Source: Paulinella micropora
Taxonomy: Eukaryota > Cercozoa > Imbricatea > Euglyphida > Paulinellidae
Reading direction: 5' to 3'
Length of the DNA stretch: 64,000 nt
Assembly: GCA_019918135.1 (NCBI GenBank)
Contig: WBZZ01002531.1
Coordinates: forward strand, 17,501-81,500
The notes beneath the pieces are model-generated. The model was not told the origin of the DNA and searched no databases. It worked only from the letters and a program-made list of their open reading frames with translations. Below are positions 42,509 to 55,479 of the stretch, in pieces. Position 1 is the first letter of the stretch. Each line of letters begins with the position of its first letter. The position numbers and the translations under genes were made by a program.

Positions 42509-45002
42509 ATGATGAAGGAAGATATGGAGGAGACGAAGATGAAGGAGGATTTGAACAAGAAGAGACGGGAGGAGGAGGAGCATACGGGAGGAGGAGGACG
42601 AAAAATGATCGACTTGATTCATAGTGATGGAGAGGAGATCACAGTGGAGGAACAACAGTGGGTGCAAGACCACTATGACCTCACTAAAAAAGAGTTTGAT
42701 AACAAGATGGGGGTAGAGAAGGATACCTATGTGTGGATCCCTCAGGATCAAAGAAGAGAGAAAAGTCGTGCTAAAAAGGATGTCTATATCCTATTATCAA
42801 ACACAGCACAGCTCCTCGGCAAACTGGTCTCTGATCCAGAAGAGAGAAAGAAGATACAGCATATCAAGTTTGGGGACACACACACCCACCTTGAATTACT
42901 CGATGCTATCTTTGGGGTGTACACTCAAACCCTGATTTGGGAACGTACATACGGCCCACGATGTGAGGGTTACCTCCAGTACACAAACCCAAGAGCAACG
43001 GCCAGATTCCTCGCGACTGGTCAGGAGGCAGTCGATGTAACAAAAATGAAGACCAATCTGGGTTCGAAAAACTCGAGTGGTATATTTCATTTTTTACAAT
43101 GGAAATAAAGGCCTTGGAGGAGGGGAAGGCAGAGATGGAAAAAAGCATTAAGGCAGCAGGAGAAACTCATCCTGTGATTGATGAGTTGGAGAAGACCGAC
43201 AGAGTTCTGACCAAGATCAGACTGTTGATGGGTGCGTTACTGCACAAGGAGGCATGGAAGAGATGGATTCCTACCAAGGATCACTCTGTCCTTAAATCAC
43301 TTAGTAACGCACCACCGGTCGCCAACAAAGCAGGTGTTGACCAATATGTGGAGAAATATAATTTTCTCAGATCTGCTTCTGAATTGGTGGCCTTTATCAC
43401 TCATGCTCAAAAGCTGGTGATATCTGAGAAGAAGAAGGCGAAAGAGAAGGCGGAGTTCGAGAAGACGATGAGACTGGAAAGAATGAAAGCAAAAGTGAGT
43501 GGTGCAAAGGCACACCCTCCAACATATTTGACCCCACCAGCTCCTGCCCCACCAGCCCCTGCACCCTCGGGCTCAACTACGGTGGTGGTCACAAACACGG
43601 AGAAGAAGGACAGACAGAACATCATAAATGCCTTCAAGGGGAAGAAAGGAGGAGTGGCAAGTCTCATGCTATATGCCAAGACGAGCTCAGACAAAGACTC
43701 TGATGTTTCGCTTTTGAGCAAGCTCAAAGAGATCAATGCCTGCATGAAGGCTTTTCCTTGCGACAAAACGCAGGAATACGAGGCCCTTGTTACTGTTTTT
43801 GACCAATCTCTAGTCTCGGAGGGATTTGATCTGACACAGTACAAGTTTTTGAGAAAGAAGGAGGAGATTAAGAGAAACAATGCAACAGGCCTAGATGCTC
43901 AGTGTGAACTGGCGGTGGCCACACTCATTTCATATTTTCAATCTCATGGATACCAGCATCTCTGCACTGGTACTCTCATAGGATTTGAAATCTTTGAGAC
44001 AGTGGCGATGAGTTTGAGGAGTGCTGTTGGCTTGGCGGCGACCCTTACGGAGGTAGTTTCCTCCTATGGGCTATTCTATGGCCGCAAGTCGATCATCCTC
44101 TATTTCTTCTCGGCGTTAGTTAACCCGAATAAGCTTACTCAGCTCATACAACAATGCTCGACGTTTAGCTCAGTGAAGTCCAAGAACTTCCTCGAGACAC
44201 ACGTGTTCGAAAATACGGTTCAAAGCGTTGCTCCGTCAGCACTGTTTCAAGAAGTGATGAGTGCATGCTCAAACATGGACTCGCTCACGGAGGCACATAC
44301 GGCACAGGCAGGCGGTGTACCTGTTGGCGCACAAGCCACGTACACAAACAGAGTTGCCGGTTGGAAGAGACAGAGAGAGCCAGACCTGAAGACCGCATGT
44401 TGGAGGTGGTTCGCGGGCTTGCAGTGTAAGGCACAGATGGAGAACAGAGACTGCTCTTTCAATCATGATAGGCAGAACCCAACAGCAAGGGCAAATTTTC
44501 TGAGCAGGACGGAAGGCAAGGAACGGGCCTTTTCAATATGCTTCAGATTGCCGCTGTGAACGAAGGTTGGTATGCCAATATGTGTGATGATGAGGAGTTA
44601 CGAGAGGCAATCATTACCTACATGAAGAGGATGAAGGAGAAGAAGGAGGAAAGGGAGAGACAAAAGAACTTAAAGGCCTCTCAAAGAGGACGAGAAGGAG
44701 GAGCAGGAGCAGGAGGACGAGGAGGAGGAGGAGGAGGAGGAGGACGAGGACGAGGAACATGGAGAGGAGCCTCGAGGTGGCAGGGAACCCCTCAGAGAGG
44801 AAGAGGAGGAGGCCGGGGATATACCCCTTATGGAGGGAGAGCTGTTCGAGCTCCAGCCCCCCCACCCAGAGGAGGAGGAGGCTCGTGGGCATGCTCCAAC
44901 CCAAATTTCGGTCGAGCTCAGGCCTACAACACTGCCTCGGAGACCGATACGTCATCCTACCCGGACACTACTCAAGGTAATCGTTTCGAGGTGGTGGAAT
45001 GA
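42509..45002 (+). pseudogene. Gag-like region of relic 1
   Basis: Helix-rich Gag-type sequence with Pro/Ala-rich and Gly/Arg-rich stretches. A zinc finger of the CCCH type (C-x8-C-x8-C-x3-H, from CWRWFAGLQC to CSFNH) lies near 44.4 kb, followed by a GGA-repeat-encoded Gly/Arg-rich tail. CCCH rather than the usual CCHC knuckle is unusual for a Gag protein. Purine-rich GGA repeats flank it near 42.4-42.6 and 44.7-44.9 kb. Confidence 0.6.
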
Positions 45003-45035
45003 CTCGAGGGGGAAGAAGAGAGGAAGGAGAAGACT

Positions 45036-46175
45036 GTGAAGTTTAACCCTAAAGTCACAGTGCTTTCTAATGCTGTTGTGCAGACTGGGCCAACGCTTCC
45101 TCTATGTGAAAACAAAGATGTGGGTACACAGAGACTGCAGCCCCAAGGTAGTCTCATACCCGTTCATACAGCACGGTTACCAATGATAACTGATCCAAAT
45201 AGGAAGGCGAGACTTGCGATGGAGGCGAGGAGGCCAATGGCAGACGTATCGCCTCGGCCAAGCAAACAACCACGAACAGACTCAATGTCTACGGTCGCGG
45301 CGGGTGGCGAGCAAAAAGACAATGTGTGTACTCAAGTACCACAAGACAATGTCGCTCAAATAGTAAACGCACCAGTACCGCAGAATAATAAAAATGTTAA
45401 TGAGGTGAAGCAGGAGGAGAAGAAGGAGGAGTTGAAAAACGTAGAGACAAGACTCCAAAATTTGGAACGTAAAGTTCTTGTTCTCGCAGCCAATATACAC
45501 AGGCCCGATGCTCTGTGTTATACGGAACTTTATTGTGAAACATTGAAGACAATATTAAAAGTTGGTAATGATACGATGGCGAATATTAATATTGTCGGCC
45601 GGAAGTTTTTTAATCGATACCGGGACTGGGTGGACGGAAATATGAAAAAGTCAACGGGCACTCTCAAAGGAGTGAGCAGCCGGACGGATATCACGGGAAT
45701 CATCACACTGACCTTTAAATTGAAATCCGCACGAGTATACCGTATGGACCTCTATGTCGTCCCCGGTTACCACGGGTCAATATTACTATCGTATGACCAA
45801 TTGGCTACGATGGGGGCTGTGATTGATTGCGCCGCACGGCGAGTGATATATGGAGTAAAAAGAGGAGAAGAGAACGATATTGATCCCTTCAACGCTACTG
45901 ACTCTTATGAGGCTTATGAGCTGAGTCTAGCCACGGATCACAAAAAGATGGCCATCGCACATGAGGCACTTGAGGTGTACGTTCACCCCCATGTCGTAAG
46001 ACCGGATGAACTGTCCTGGACCGACAATTGGGAATCCCAAGTGTGCACTGTCACAGTTCCGACATGCCATTGGGACAAAAAGTCTATTGATGACTTAATC
46101 GAGAAGCGAAAGGAGGAGATTATATGTGTCGCACAAAGAAGCCCGTCGTTGGCGAGATTCGCGGAAGGAGTATGA
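45036..46175 (+). pseudogene. Protease-type region of relic 1
   Basis: A low-complexity front precedes a domain (NIVGRKFFNRYRDWVDG ... YVVPGYHGSILLSYDQLATM ... VIDCAARRVIYG) whose second half resembles the end of retroviral-type aspartic proteases of Gypsy elements (strand, then id..rr.v). A related domain occurs in relic 2 on the opposite strand near 52.4-52.9 kb. Confidence 0.55.
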
Positions 46176-46930
46176 ACAGATGTCCATATTACTAACGGAT
46201 ACTGTTTCCATGCGAAAGTAGGAGAAGAAAAAAGGGAGGCGTTTGTACCAAGGAGAACGGGGCGAATCCCGGATACTCCACCCGAAACTATTAAAAGTTT
46301 TATTACTGATTTCTGGGGTGACGAGCCGACGTGGCCGCGTTCACTGTCTGAAGTGAAGAAATGCTTACGGACTTTATTCGAAAATAATAAGCCGTATACT
46401 ATTATCCTGCCATATAATGAGAAGGCGATATGGGCGCAGGAAATAAGGGACCGGCTTATTGATCATCCTATACCGGTACCCTCTCGCAAGCAACAGCTAG
46501 TGGTGGCTTGTCGTATGGGAACTCGTGAGCAGAGCAGTGCATACAAGCGGAAGCTCAGAGACCTCGACAAGTTGAAATTGATACCGCAAGCATTCACATG
46601 CTTTGATGGTTTTTACACCCGTAAAGCTCCTTTGCAATACGCGAGACTCATTGACATGCTGGTGGAGCTCGGTAAAGATGATGAGCCGGACACGGTCGCC
46701 TAGATGATGTCTCGGAAGAGGACTTAGGCTTGGAGGAGGACAGAGAACCCCTCAAGCAACATAAGCAGATGTCTGATGAAGATTTTCAAGAGGCGGCGCG
46801 GAAAATATTGGAAGAAGGAGTAGGCACGGAGACGGAGAAGGAGCTTTTAAAAGCCAAATGAGAGGCGAACAAGGAAATTTTTGACCCTCCACATGCAGGT
46901 GGTGTCAAGCCTGAAGATTTCACTGTCGTG

Positions 46931-48300
46931 TTGAAAAATATGCTATATTTTTCAATTTAGGATGGTTCCAAGGAGGAGGCCCAGGGGACAATCGCTCATT
47001 CGCAGGCTGCCCCGGCTGATGTTTTCTCTGTTTTTCATCCCAACAATTCTCTTGCTAATGCTGCATCCCGCGCCCAGAATTCTCAGGGCAGTGTTGCACC
47101 TACTGAGGTGGTGGGAAACGAAAAGGAAGAGGAAAAAGCACCCGCCGACCCTGCCCTCGCTCGTCGTGTTTCTGCTCAGCTAGCTGCAGCCAGGCCCCAA
47201 AGCCTCGCATCTTCAGCCCCTGCTGCCACACAGCCTTCGAGCTCTTCGTCGAGTAGTTTTTCGAGCTCTTCATCGAGCAGTTCCTCAAAATCCACTCCAT
47301 TACGGTCCATCCCCTCAAACAAAAAACAGCCCAATGCGGCGGTTGCAACCATCACGCCTCTGGCCAGGAGCTCCTCTGCCACTTCGGCGACACAGTCTTC
47401 ATCCTCGTCGTCTTCTGCCCCAACCCCGGTTCCCCTGTCTCCGGCGTCGTCTTCTTCTTCAGTCTCCACACCTGATCCAACTAGCAAACGCAAACCGGAG
47501 GCCTCGCCGGAAGGGTCCGAACAACCCGAGAAGAAGCGCAGGATGAAGGGGAAAAGGGGCACGGGAAAGAATATCTCGGAGGCTGACAGGCAGAAAGCTG
47601 AGAAGAATGCGTACATAAGGGTAAGCCTGCTTTTCTTTTGTTCTTTGTTGAAAAATATGCCATATTTTTGGTTGGTTGTTCTGTGCAGACACCAGAGAGA
47701 AGATGAAGAAAGCCGCCAAAGCCCTTTCCAGCATGACTTACAAGAACGTGCAGGCCATTCCCGACGCCATCGCTACCCAACCCCACAGGGCAGTGACTGA
47801 TCGTTTTCTCGACTCAGAGCATGTCAAACAACTCGTCGAGAATTTTACAAAGTCTCAGGATCCCAACAGGAAGATCCAGTGCTTGGGTTGGATCCGAGAT
47901 CCGAAAGAAGTTGTCAATCCCGGAAAGCTTGGGCTGGACGACGCCGACAATTCCCTCTTGGAATCACCCCCTTTCGTTGACGAGAAAGCCTTGAAAGAAT
48001 TTCAGTCTTTGTGGATTTTGGCTGGGCTTGTAGAAAAGGAAAGGCCCAAGATGGATTTCACGAGCCTGCCAGTCGAGGGCCAGGCCAAGATCAAGAACTT
48101 CATTCGACATCCAGGACGGGAAGTTTCCCCTGCAGGCGATCATTCAATTTGGTCTTCATTCGAGCCATGCAATTCAGCAACTTCACAGAGAAGAACCTCA
48201 GAACACGAATTTCCAGGTCATTCACCTGGAAGCTCTTCGTTTCGTTCGTTGGAACCATGAAGGTTGTGAATCCGTCACGGAAATTCCGTGAAATTTAGCC
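46931..48300 (+). other. Unassigned coding-like segment, Ser/Pro/Ala-rich
   Basis: Open frames at 47108..47621 (Ala-rich, then runs of Ser, then KKRRMKGKRG) and about 47690..48260 (coherent sequence: DRFLDSEHVKQLVENFTKSQ, IQCLGWIRDPKEVV) look coding. Between them stands a GTAAGC...GCAG stretch that looks like an intron but does not give agreeing frames. A TTGAAAAATATG(C)YATATTTT motif occurs both at 46932 and 47648. It may be a host gene fragment or a Gag-like piece of another retroelement. I cannot decide. Confidence 0.4.
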
Positions 48301-48856
48301 TTTTCCCCATGACTGAGAATTTATGGCATAAGGGAAATTGCACTGATGGGTTGTTGTTAGTGGTATGTTTTGGCATTTGTGCAGGTTACGTGACGGACGT
48401 AACGCATCGTGTCAGATGACACGTGTCAAAGGGACACTCCGTTGAGAGCGGTTTTTCCCTTCGGCTTGTTGTTTGGGTTCATATCTGACTTCCCTTTCTA
48501 CTTTGGAAGTGGAGGGTAGCTTTGAACCAGTTGTGTTCATTATTAAATTCCATTTATTTACTTTCCTTTGAGCTCGTAAGGGTAGACCTCCGGTCTTAAT
48601 ACATTTGGAGTCCCTTTGCCTCTTTCGAACTCTGGAATAAGAAATTTTGGAATTGGGAACGCCGTGACGCACTCTCTGGGGGCAATCAGTCACTGTTGTT
48701 GACTGTGTCTTGGGGAGAGTGCCAAGTAGCTTCTCGACAATCAGTACTCAGTACTGGTCGTGTGAGACAGTGCTTTCAGTCGTTACAAGCAAGGGAAAAC
48801 AAAAAAGATGGTAAGGAGGGTTTTGGAGAAACAGGGAAGAACCCTGATCTCGAAAC
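48301..48856. other. Non-coding stretch before relic 2
   Basis: No supported gene. It could contain a long terminal repeat and leader of the following Gypsy-like relic, but no second copy was found in the window to prove it. Confidence 0.4.
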
Positions 48857-51500
48857 TTGGACCTTGACACCTTGGAAATCAAAATGTCATCTGGGGTGAC
48901 ATACGATCCTTACAAGGACCCGTGTGTTAAACCACTGGAGGGGAAGGCTGTGGGGGAGTTTCTACAACATGTAGCAGCGGACTACATAGTAGGCTCCAAA
49001 GAACAGCAACAGTTTTTGGAACACTTTGTCCCTTTGGCAAGTAAGTACAAAGACAGAGTAAGGGACAAGGAGGTTTACGATACGGTGAAAGCCGAATCGA
49101 GGGGTATGGCAAAATGGGGTTGGGATCCAACCACTTTTGCCTTCACTGGCTATTCACCTAGCGAACCTAAGCTCAAAACTTTGATACCCGTGCAGGTTAG
49201 GAGGATGGTAGCAAGGATGTTCGTGTCCATGCACCTCCATGAACTGCAGATGGTGGGTCATCCAAGGTTGGAGAATGGGATGAGGACTACTATCCAACTC
49301 CTATTCTTTCTGAGCAGTTTGATGTCCAATTCCTGATGACGGGGGAGGAAGCTAAGGACACTTGGAAGGAGGAATGGTATACAGCTGTCAGAAGAGACCC
49401 TGCAAAAGGGGATACTTTTGATGCGACCTTGGTACAGACTTTCTTCAAGGACGAGGTGTACCCCATGGTTGCCAATGCCTTCTCCAAGGCGGTAAAGAAT
49501 TGGGAAGCCGCAAAGGGCAAAATGAAGGAAGCGAAATGGATGAAGGACACGAAGGTGTGGGGGGAAAAGACACCGGACACCTATGACCTAATCCATGTCG
49601 AAGGCTTCACGGGAAAATTGGAGTTGATGACGGACAAGGACACGTTGGCTACTAATGCCAATAGGAGCCTGCGTGATCTGCTCAGGGAAGCAGAGGTAGC
49701 TGCACTCGCAGCAAGCAATGTCAAGGATCCTGCGGCTACGGTGCCGGAACCTTTGATTTTGCTTGTAGCAAGGGAGCAGGCTCACGAGGACGTGTATCGA
49801 TATCTCTTGTACCTCATGGAGGTCACCAAGGCCATTGAGGTTTGCGTGGAGAAATACGCAGCATGGGAAGAGAGATATGCGGTCATCAAGAAAAGGGATG
49901 AGGATGATCCTTTGGATCCTGTGGCACGATATGAACAGGAAAGGAAGAGGATGTCGACATTCCTCGACAAGTTCTCGCCTTTTGCATTGCCCTGGGGTCA
50001 AAAGGGGATAAAAAGCCGACAATATGGTTTACCCGACAAGTAAACTGTTTGCCGTATATGACCTCGCCATGGTTGCGTAAAGCGATCAATTTGCTCTGTA
50101 AGTATATGGGAGAGAGCAATTTTGAGTCGCCGATGACCTTGGTTGATATTCTCCGACAGTGCACGGATGCGGACCTTATGGAGCACGTTACGGCGGACAG
50201 TATCACAAAGGGAATGACCAAGGAAATGCAGTAACGGGATGTTTATGGGGAAACGGGGTCCGTTAAAACGTCCAAACAATGATGCATGCTCTGATTGCTT
50301 TGCTCGTACTTCACGCAAGTCATTGGGATTTGACTAGTGAGGTCATGCTGACAGGACACATTTCCACGGTGGTTGGAAGTGCGTTGGCAACGTCGAGCAA
50401 GAGAACGATGAGGGTAAGGGGGGCATTTCGGATTGCGATGGAGACGCTGAAGACGGACAATGCGGATTTCATCAGCCTCAAACGATTCATCCGACACGTG
50501 ATGGCAAGGATTCATCAGCACGATCCGTGTGTTTTCCGAGCCATTGCTAAAGGATGGCCGGAGGGCAGATGGGCGAATGCGATCCCGGACAACGTCGATT
50601 TCACGACGGATGCGGCCCCGGCACGGAAAACCTTTGCGGACGGATACGAAAACGCAAGAGACGTGTGGAAGGACTTCCTGCTGGCCGAGAGATCGCGGGA
50701 GGATACGTTGGTCTCCGCGGGTGGGATGCAGGCGTTAGCAGCGGTGGCTAGAACCCAGCTGGAAGGAATACCAGTGGGGAAGGCAAATGCCATCCAGTCT
50801 GGAGGGGGGACTGAAAGACGCTGTATCCCTAATTTTCCTAAGGGGGGTTTCGGCAGACCCTTCCGACGAAAGGAAAGGGAGGAGGAGGAGGAGGACGAGG
50901 AAGAGGAAGAGACTAGCGAGGAGCATATTCCTCCCTCTAAGGGCATGAAGGGTAGGGGTGCCAGTTCTTCTAGTTCCTCTTATAAAGGAAGTCGCAAGCT
51001 TTGCTTTGACTACTACTTCAAGGGCTACATGTGCCGAACAAGGAGGCTTGCACTGGCTTACACTCTGACAAGGAGGCGGATTGGAAGAACCTGGAGGGGC
51101 AGTTGACTGCTGCGAACCATAGCCAATCCATCTGGGAAATAGTCAGGGCCATCCGCAACAAAGACGAGCTGGTAATTAAGAACAAGGGGGTTCGACGTCT
51201 TGTCAATGATCGACTGAAGGAATATGATGAGACAGTCAAGTCCTTGCGGAAGGGAGGTGGCCGAGGCGGCCGTGGAGGGCGTGGAGGCCGTGACCGCGGA
51301 GGAAGATTCAAGGGCAAGAAGCGATGGGGCGGTAAAAAGGACGGTGGCCGGTCCTTCAAAAAAGCTAAGGTGACGGCGGCTTCGAAGGAAGAAGCGGAGG
51401 AGGAAGTCTTCTACGTGGAGGAAGAGGAAACTCAGACTGGTAAACACCAGTTGAGGGACAAATGTGGGGAGGGGAAAACGGATTCGTCAGTGATTACTGA
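48857..51500 (+). pseudogene. Gag-like region of relic 2
   Basis: Helix-rich sequence (GKAVGEFLQHVAADYIVGSK; LIALLVLHASHWDLTSEVML) followed by an acidic patch, a Cys-rich motif (LCFDYYFKGYMC) and a Gly/Arg-rich basic tail. The order matches Gag of relic 1. Broken. Confidence 0.6.
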
Positions 51501-51773
51501 TGGGGATGTTGTCGTGTGGAAGGTGACGAAACCTTTCGCAGCGACGATTTTGCAGAAGAGGAATGAGCCGGGGAGGCTCGGAGACAAGGCAATACCCACA
51601 GGTAACCCTTCTCACAAGAGTCAGGACTCTACTCATGGAATGGATGATTCTGTGATGCAGGTAACGATTGAACGGGGAAAACGTGGTGACAATGAGGGGA
51701 ATGGAGGGCCCGCGAAGGCCAGACAAGTTAATATTATAAATAAAAAAGTTGTTACTATCGTACCGCGAAAATC

Positions 51774-52943
51774 TCAACCTACTTTAAATGTTTTACCGGT
51801 TCCGACGGTGAGGTTTAAAAAGAAAGTTTCTATCATTCCGGAGCCCGATTGGAGGGCCAAGCCGGTGCCTTTACGGGTGAGGAAAGTCAAACCCGTAAAT
51901 AAGGCGACGGAGTCCAAAACCTCATCCGTCCACAACGCCTTTTCATGGAACGGCAAGATCATGGAAAACGGTTCGTCAGCCTCGAAATATTTCGTAAGCA
52001 ACTTTGCCGTCTCCCCGGAATTCCGTGGACAAAGAGGTTTGTCACCCCACATGTTTCCCACAAAATCACCAATCTCGTCCTCCGTTCCACCCGTTGAGAC
52101 CCGCCCTTCCATTAGCGGTTCAAACAACGGCCTATTCCCCTGTGATGCTTTCGCATGGAAGCAGTATCGGTTCTGAAGGAACACATAAGGCCCCTTCTTT
52201 CCATCCCTGAACCTATTCATCCCTGCCTCCACCTCCATGTTATGTTCTTCCATAGTGTAGGCCATAATCTGGGCACACCGGCCCTGAATTAAGTCCTCCA
52301 ACTTTCTTAGCCTTTCCCGCAAGCCCGCGGTACTCTGGTTGGAAATCCTTGTAATAATTGTCCAACGCTGGGTGCTGATATGGCTTTGGTATAACCAACT
52401 GCACCCTTGCGCTTCGCGCAACTGCATGTGGGTCATCACCTTTTGTCGCCCCTAGCTTGGTGAACGATACCGCGTAAGTGGCCATATCGCATGCACTCTC
52501 CAGGTCCAAACAGTAAACCTGAGTAATGCATACGCATGTTCCGGGATTTCAATAGCCTCCAGGCGTTCCTTTAAGTCAGACAAAAGAACAAAACTGTTAT
52601 TTAAATCTTTCCGATCCGACAGCCCACTCTTGATGAGTCCCTCACCAAAAGCAGTAGCCTTCGATTTTCCGGCTGCTGTCCGCCCCCTCACCATATCCTC
52701 CGCGTCATCATCACTAATTCCATAGTGCGCCAAACCCGACCGGCAGTCAATTAATGTATTCATCCTATTGAGCTGCTTGAACCCGATCAGCAAACTCCCC
52801 GAATATTCCGGACAGACATAGAACTGAATGTCAAACGACTTACCGGAGTAGAGTTCAATGGTCAAGACCATCGTTCCCTCCGCCCTCGCTTTTCCATTCA
52901 CCCCTTCTATGCTTCCTTTCATAGGCAACATGTTTTTATCCAA
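51774..52943 (-). pseudogene. Protease-type region of relic 2, on the opposite strand
   Basis: Sequence related to the protease-type region of relic 1 (FYVCPEYSGSLLIGFKQLNR; RYCFHAKASQGN; FSMILPFHEKALW) but reading leftward, whereas all other parts of relic 2 read rightward. Broken. Confidence 0.65.
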
Positions 52944-53449
52944 CCACGCCCTATTCGCCGTTATGAATTCCGCGCCCGCGATATTAATTTCATTTCTTTC
53001 ACTGGATGATGGATCACCCGATCCCGGTGCCGTCTAGAAAGCAGCATTTGGTGATTGCCTGTAGATTGGGCACGAGGGAACAGGGGTTGGCATATCGGAA
53101 CTCACTTAAGGGGTGTGACCTTCAGAAGATACGGGAACAGGCGTTCACGTGCTTCACAGGGTTTTACACAAAAAGGGCGCCTATCCAGTATGCGTTGATT
53201 CTGGATCGAATGGCAAACCTGGGTAAATGGGATGAGTTTTCGGAAGTCAAATACCATCAAAAGGAGGTGGAGATACCCTCCGAGGATGGCCTGGTGGAGG
53301 ATGCGTGGTCGGACATGGCCGAGGCGCCCGAACTGAAGAGTCGGAAAGACGCCCAGTCATGGGACGATCGGATGACTCAGATGCGGGCGGACTGGAAGGG
53401 GAGTGAAGAGGATCTTAAGAGCCTTCAGAACGTGATGGCGAAGGAAAAG

Positions 53450-54860
53450 GAGATCTTTGATCCGCCTAGGCCGGGAACGGTCAAGCATTTTGAGGCTCAT
53501 CTCAGGAAGATTCCTGGGATGAATATCACGCATGCCTCTAGGAGGTCTATCCTGGGCCGTAGGGAGGAGAGCATTGCCCAGGAGAAGGCGGAGGAGCTAC
53601 AGGCTGATGATTTCACGGAGTTTTCGGACTCTCCGATTTCGTCACATGTACGCATGGTTCCCAAGCCGGATGGGGCACTGAGGTTTTGTGTGAATTACTA
53701 TCGGGCGAACAAGATCATCGAGGGTGAGCGGTACCCGCTGCCTAAGATCGATGACTGTATGCGCAAGTTGAAACACGCGAAATTTTACTCGGTGTTGGAC
53801 CTCAAGAATGGGTTCTGGCAGATCCCGCTCAGTAGGAAGAGCAGGTGGCTTACAGCGTTTGTGGTGGGGATGACGCTATATATATACCAATGGAAGGTAT
53901 TGCCGATGGGTCTGAGGAACTCGCCGGGCATATTTCAGGCAGCGATGCAGAAGATGCTCGGACGCCAGTTTGAGAATGGAAGGGCAGGTGGGTTTATGAG
54001 AAATATGGGCAAAAGGCCCAGGATTACGCTTTTTGCTACATAGATGATATTATTATCTACTCCAATACCATGGAGGAACATCTGGCCCACATCCAGGATG
54101 TTTTCCGACGGGTGAGAGAGTTTGGTCTCAAGGTGAACTTGGACAAGTGCCAGTTTGCCACCCGACAGGTTACATACCTAGGATATGATATCTCGAACGG
54201 GACGGTAGCGATTGCGGCTAAGAAGAGGGATGCTGTGGAAGGCATTAAGCGGCCTCAGACGCGGTCGGAGTTGTTCTCCTTCATTGCGCTTGCGCAATAT
54301 TACAGTCAGTTCTTTCCGAATTGGTCGGATACGGTTAAGCCGTTAAGGGAGCTGTACTTGAAAGGCGATATGCGGGAATGGACGCCTAAACAGGAGGAGA
54401 CGTTCGAGTTCATTAAGAAATGTTGAATCGTGATCCCAAGTTTAACAAGGATTGCATCATGATGATGCCGGATGTGGATAAACCGTATGTGTTGGACACC
54501 GATGCGTCTAAGTACGCGGTCGGGGCGGTCCTACAGCAATACGATGATAAGGGGGTCTTGCGGCCGATCATGTACTTGAGCCGGAAGCTCAATAAGGCGG
54601 AACAGAACTACTGTACGAGAGAGGGAGCCCTTGGCGGTGGTTTGGTCGTTTATAAGACTCAGGGAATACTTATGGGGGTCACGGGATATCGTGGTAAGAA
54701 CGGACCACCAGAACCTTATGTAGTTGATGACGAACGATTGCACAGGCAGGCTAGCCAGGTGGCAGGCCTTGCTGTCGTGTTATGACTTCACCGTCAAGTA
54801 TATTCCCGGCAAGAAGAATATTGTTGCCGACTCTTTGTCAAGGGTCAATTACTCAACACC
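53450..54860 (+). pseudogene. Reverse transcriptase and RNase H region of relic 2
   Basis: Reverse transcriptase blocks are readable: VRMVPKPDGALRFCVNYY, FYSVLDLKNGFWQIPL, LPMGLRNSPGIFQAAMQ, a YIDDIIIYS active-site block and LKVNLDKCQFA. RNase H blocks follow (VLDTDASKYAVGAVLQQ; LLSCYDFTVKYIPGKKN, then ADSLSR). These are Ty3/Gypsy signatures. Broken. Confidence 0.88.
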
Positions 54861-55479
54861 ATCCGCATGTCTGGCTGCGATGCAGCAGATGGACGAGTTT
54901 GAGGACTTGGCATTGAGGAAGGATCAAAAGGATATCTTGCCGGCGAACATGATCTTGTATGCCAATAAGGCTCACCCGGGGTCTAGCCGAAAGGAGCCTA
55001 GGGTGATGGAGGCAAAAAAGGGGGAATATAGGAGGGTCGTGATGTCTCAGTTAGAGCGGGAGGTTGGCCAAGCAGAGTGCTGCAGGGAGCATTTTGCGGA
55101 GGAGGCCGTACAGCACATGAAGGAATATATTATGAGGCCGATAAAGCCACTATTCTGGATGAGGATAAGGCGGAGCATGAGTGCTACTGTTGCCAATGGC
55201 ATGCGGCACCGGCCGTCCGAACCTACGTGGAAGACCGGGGCGTGGAAACGGCTCCAGAGCCGGAGGTGACCTTAATAGAGCCGGTGGGGGCTTCGGGGGG
55301 GTCGGGGCCGGATTCCAGGCCTCAAGTGGGAATCCAGGTAGAGGACGGTACAGTGCGTATCGCGTCGGTAGAGGCATGGAGACAGTGCCACAGGGCCGAT
55401 GAACAGTACAAGGACTTGATCCGGTACTTTTTGGCAAAGGACGAGCTGTTGCTGACGGAGAAAATCCGGTCACAGCTCA

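Larger units (their letters stand above)
42337..46930 (+). mobile_element. Ty3/Gypsy-like retrotransposon relic 1 (incomplete, broken)
   Basis: A rightward relic with a Gag-like region, a protease-type region, and the start of the segment that leads to reverse transcriptase in relic 2 (shared DHPIPVPSRKQ and FTCF.GFYT). No reverse transcriptase, RNase H or integrase follows. No long terminal repeats are recognised. The element is broken in several places and is probably old. Its G+C content is higher than that of the Polinton-type elements. Confidence 0.75.

Noticed and set aside
47221-47460. Ser-run coding DNA as a functional microsatellite
   Set aside because: It is ordinary low-complexity coding-like sequence (mixed Ser codons), with no sign of a regulatory role.
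47622-47689. A confident intron in the Ser-rich segment
   Set aside because: GT and AG ends and a pyrimidine-rich stretch are present, but the reading frames on the two sides do not agree.
20715-48612. 13-base match ACATTTGGAGTCC between the host island and 48.6 kb as a shared repeat
   Set aside because: Several such matches are expected by chance in 64 kb, and the flanks do not align.
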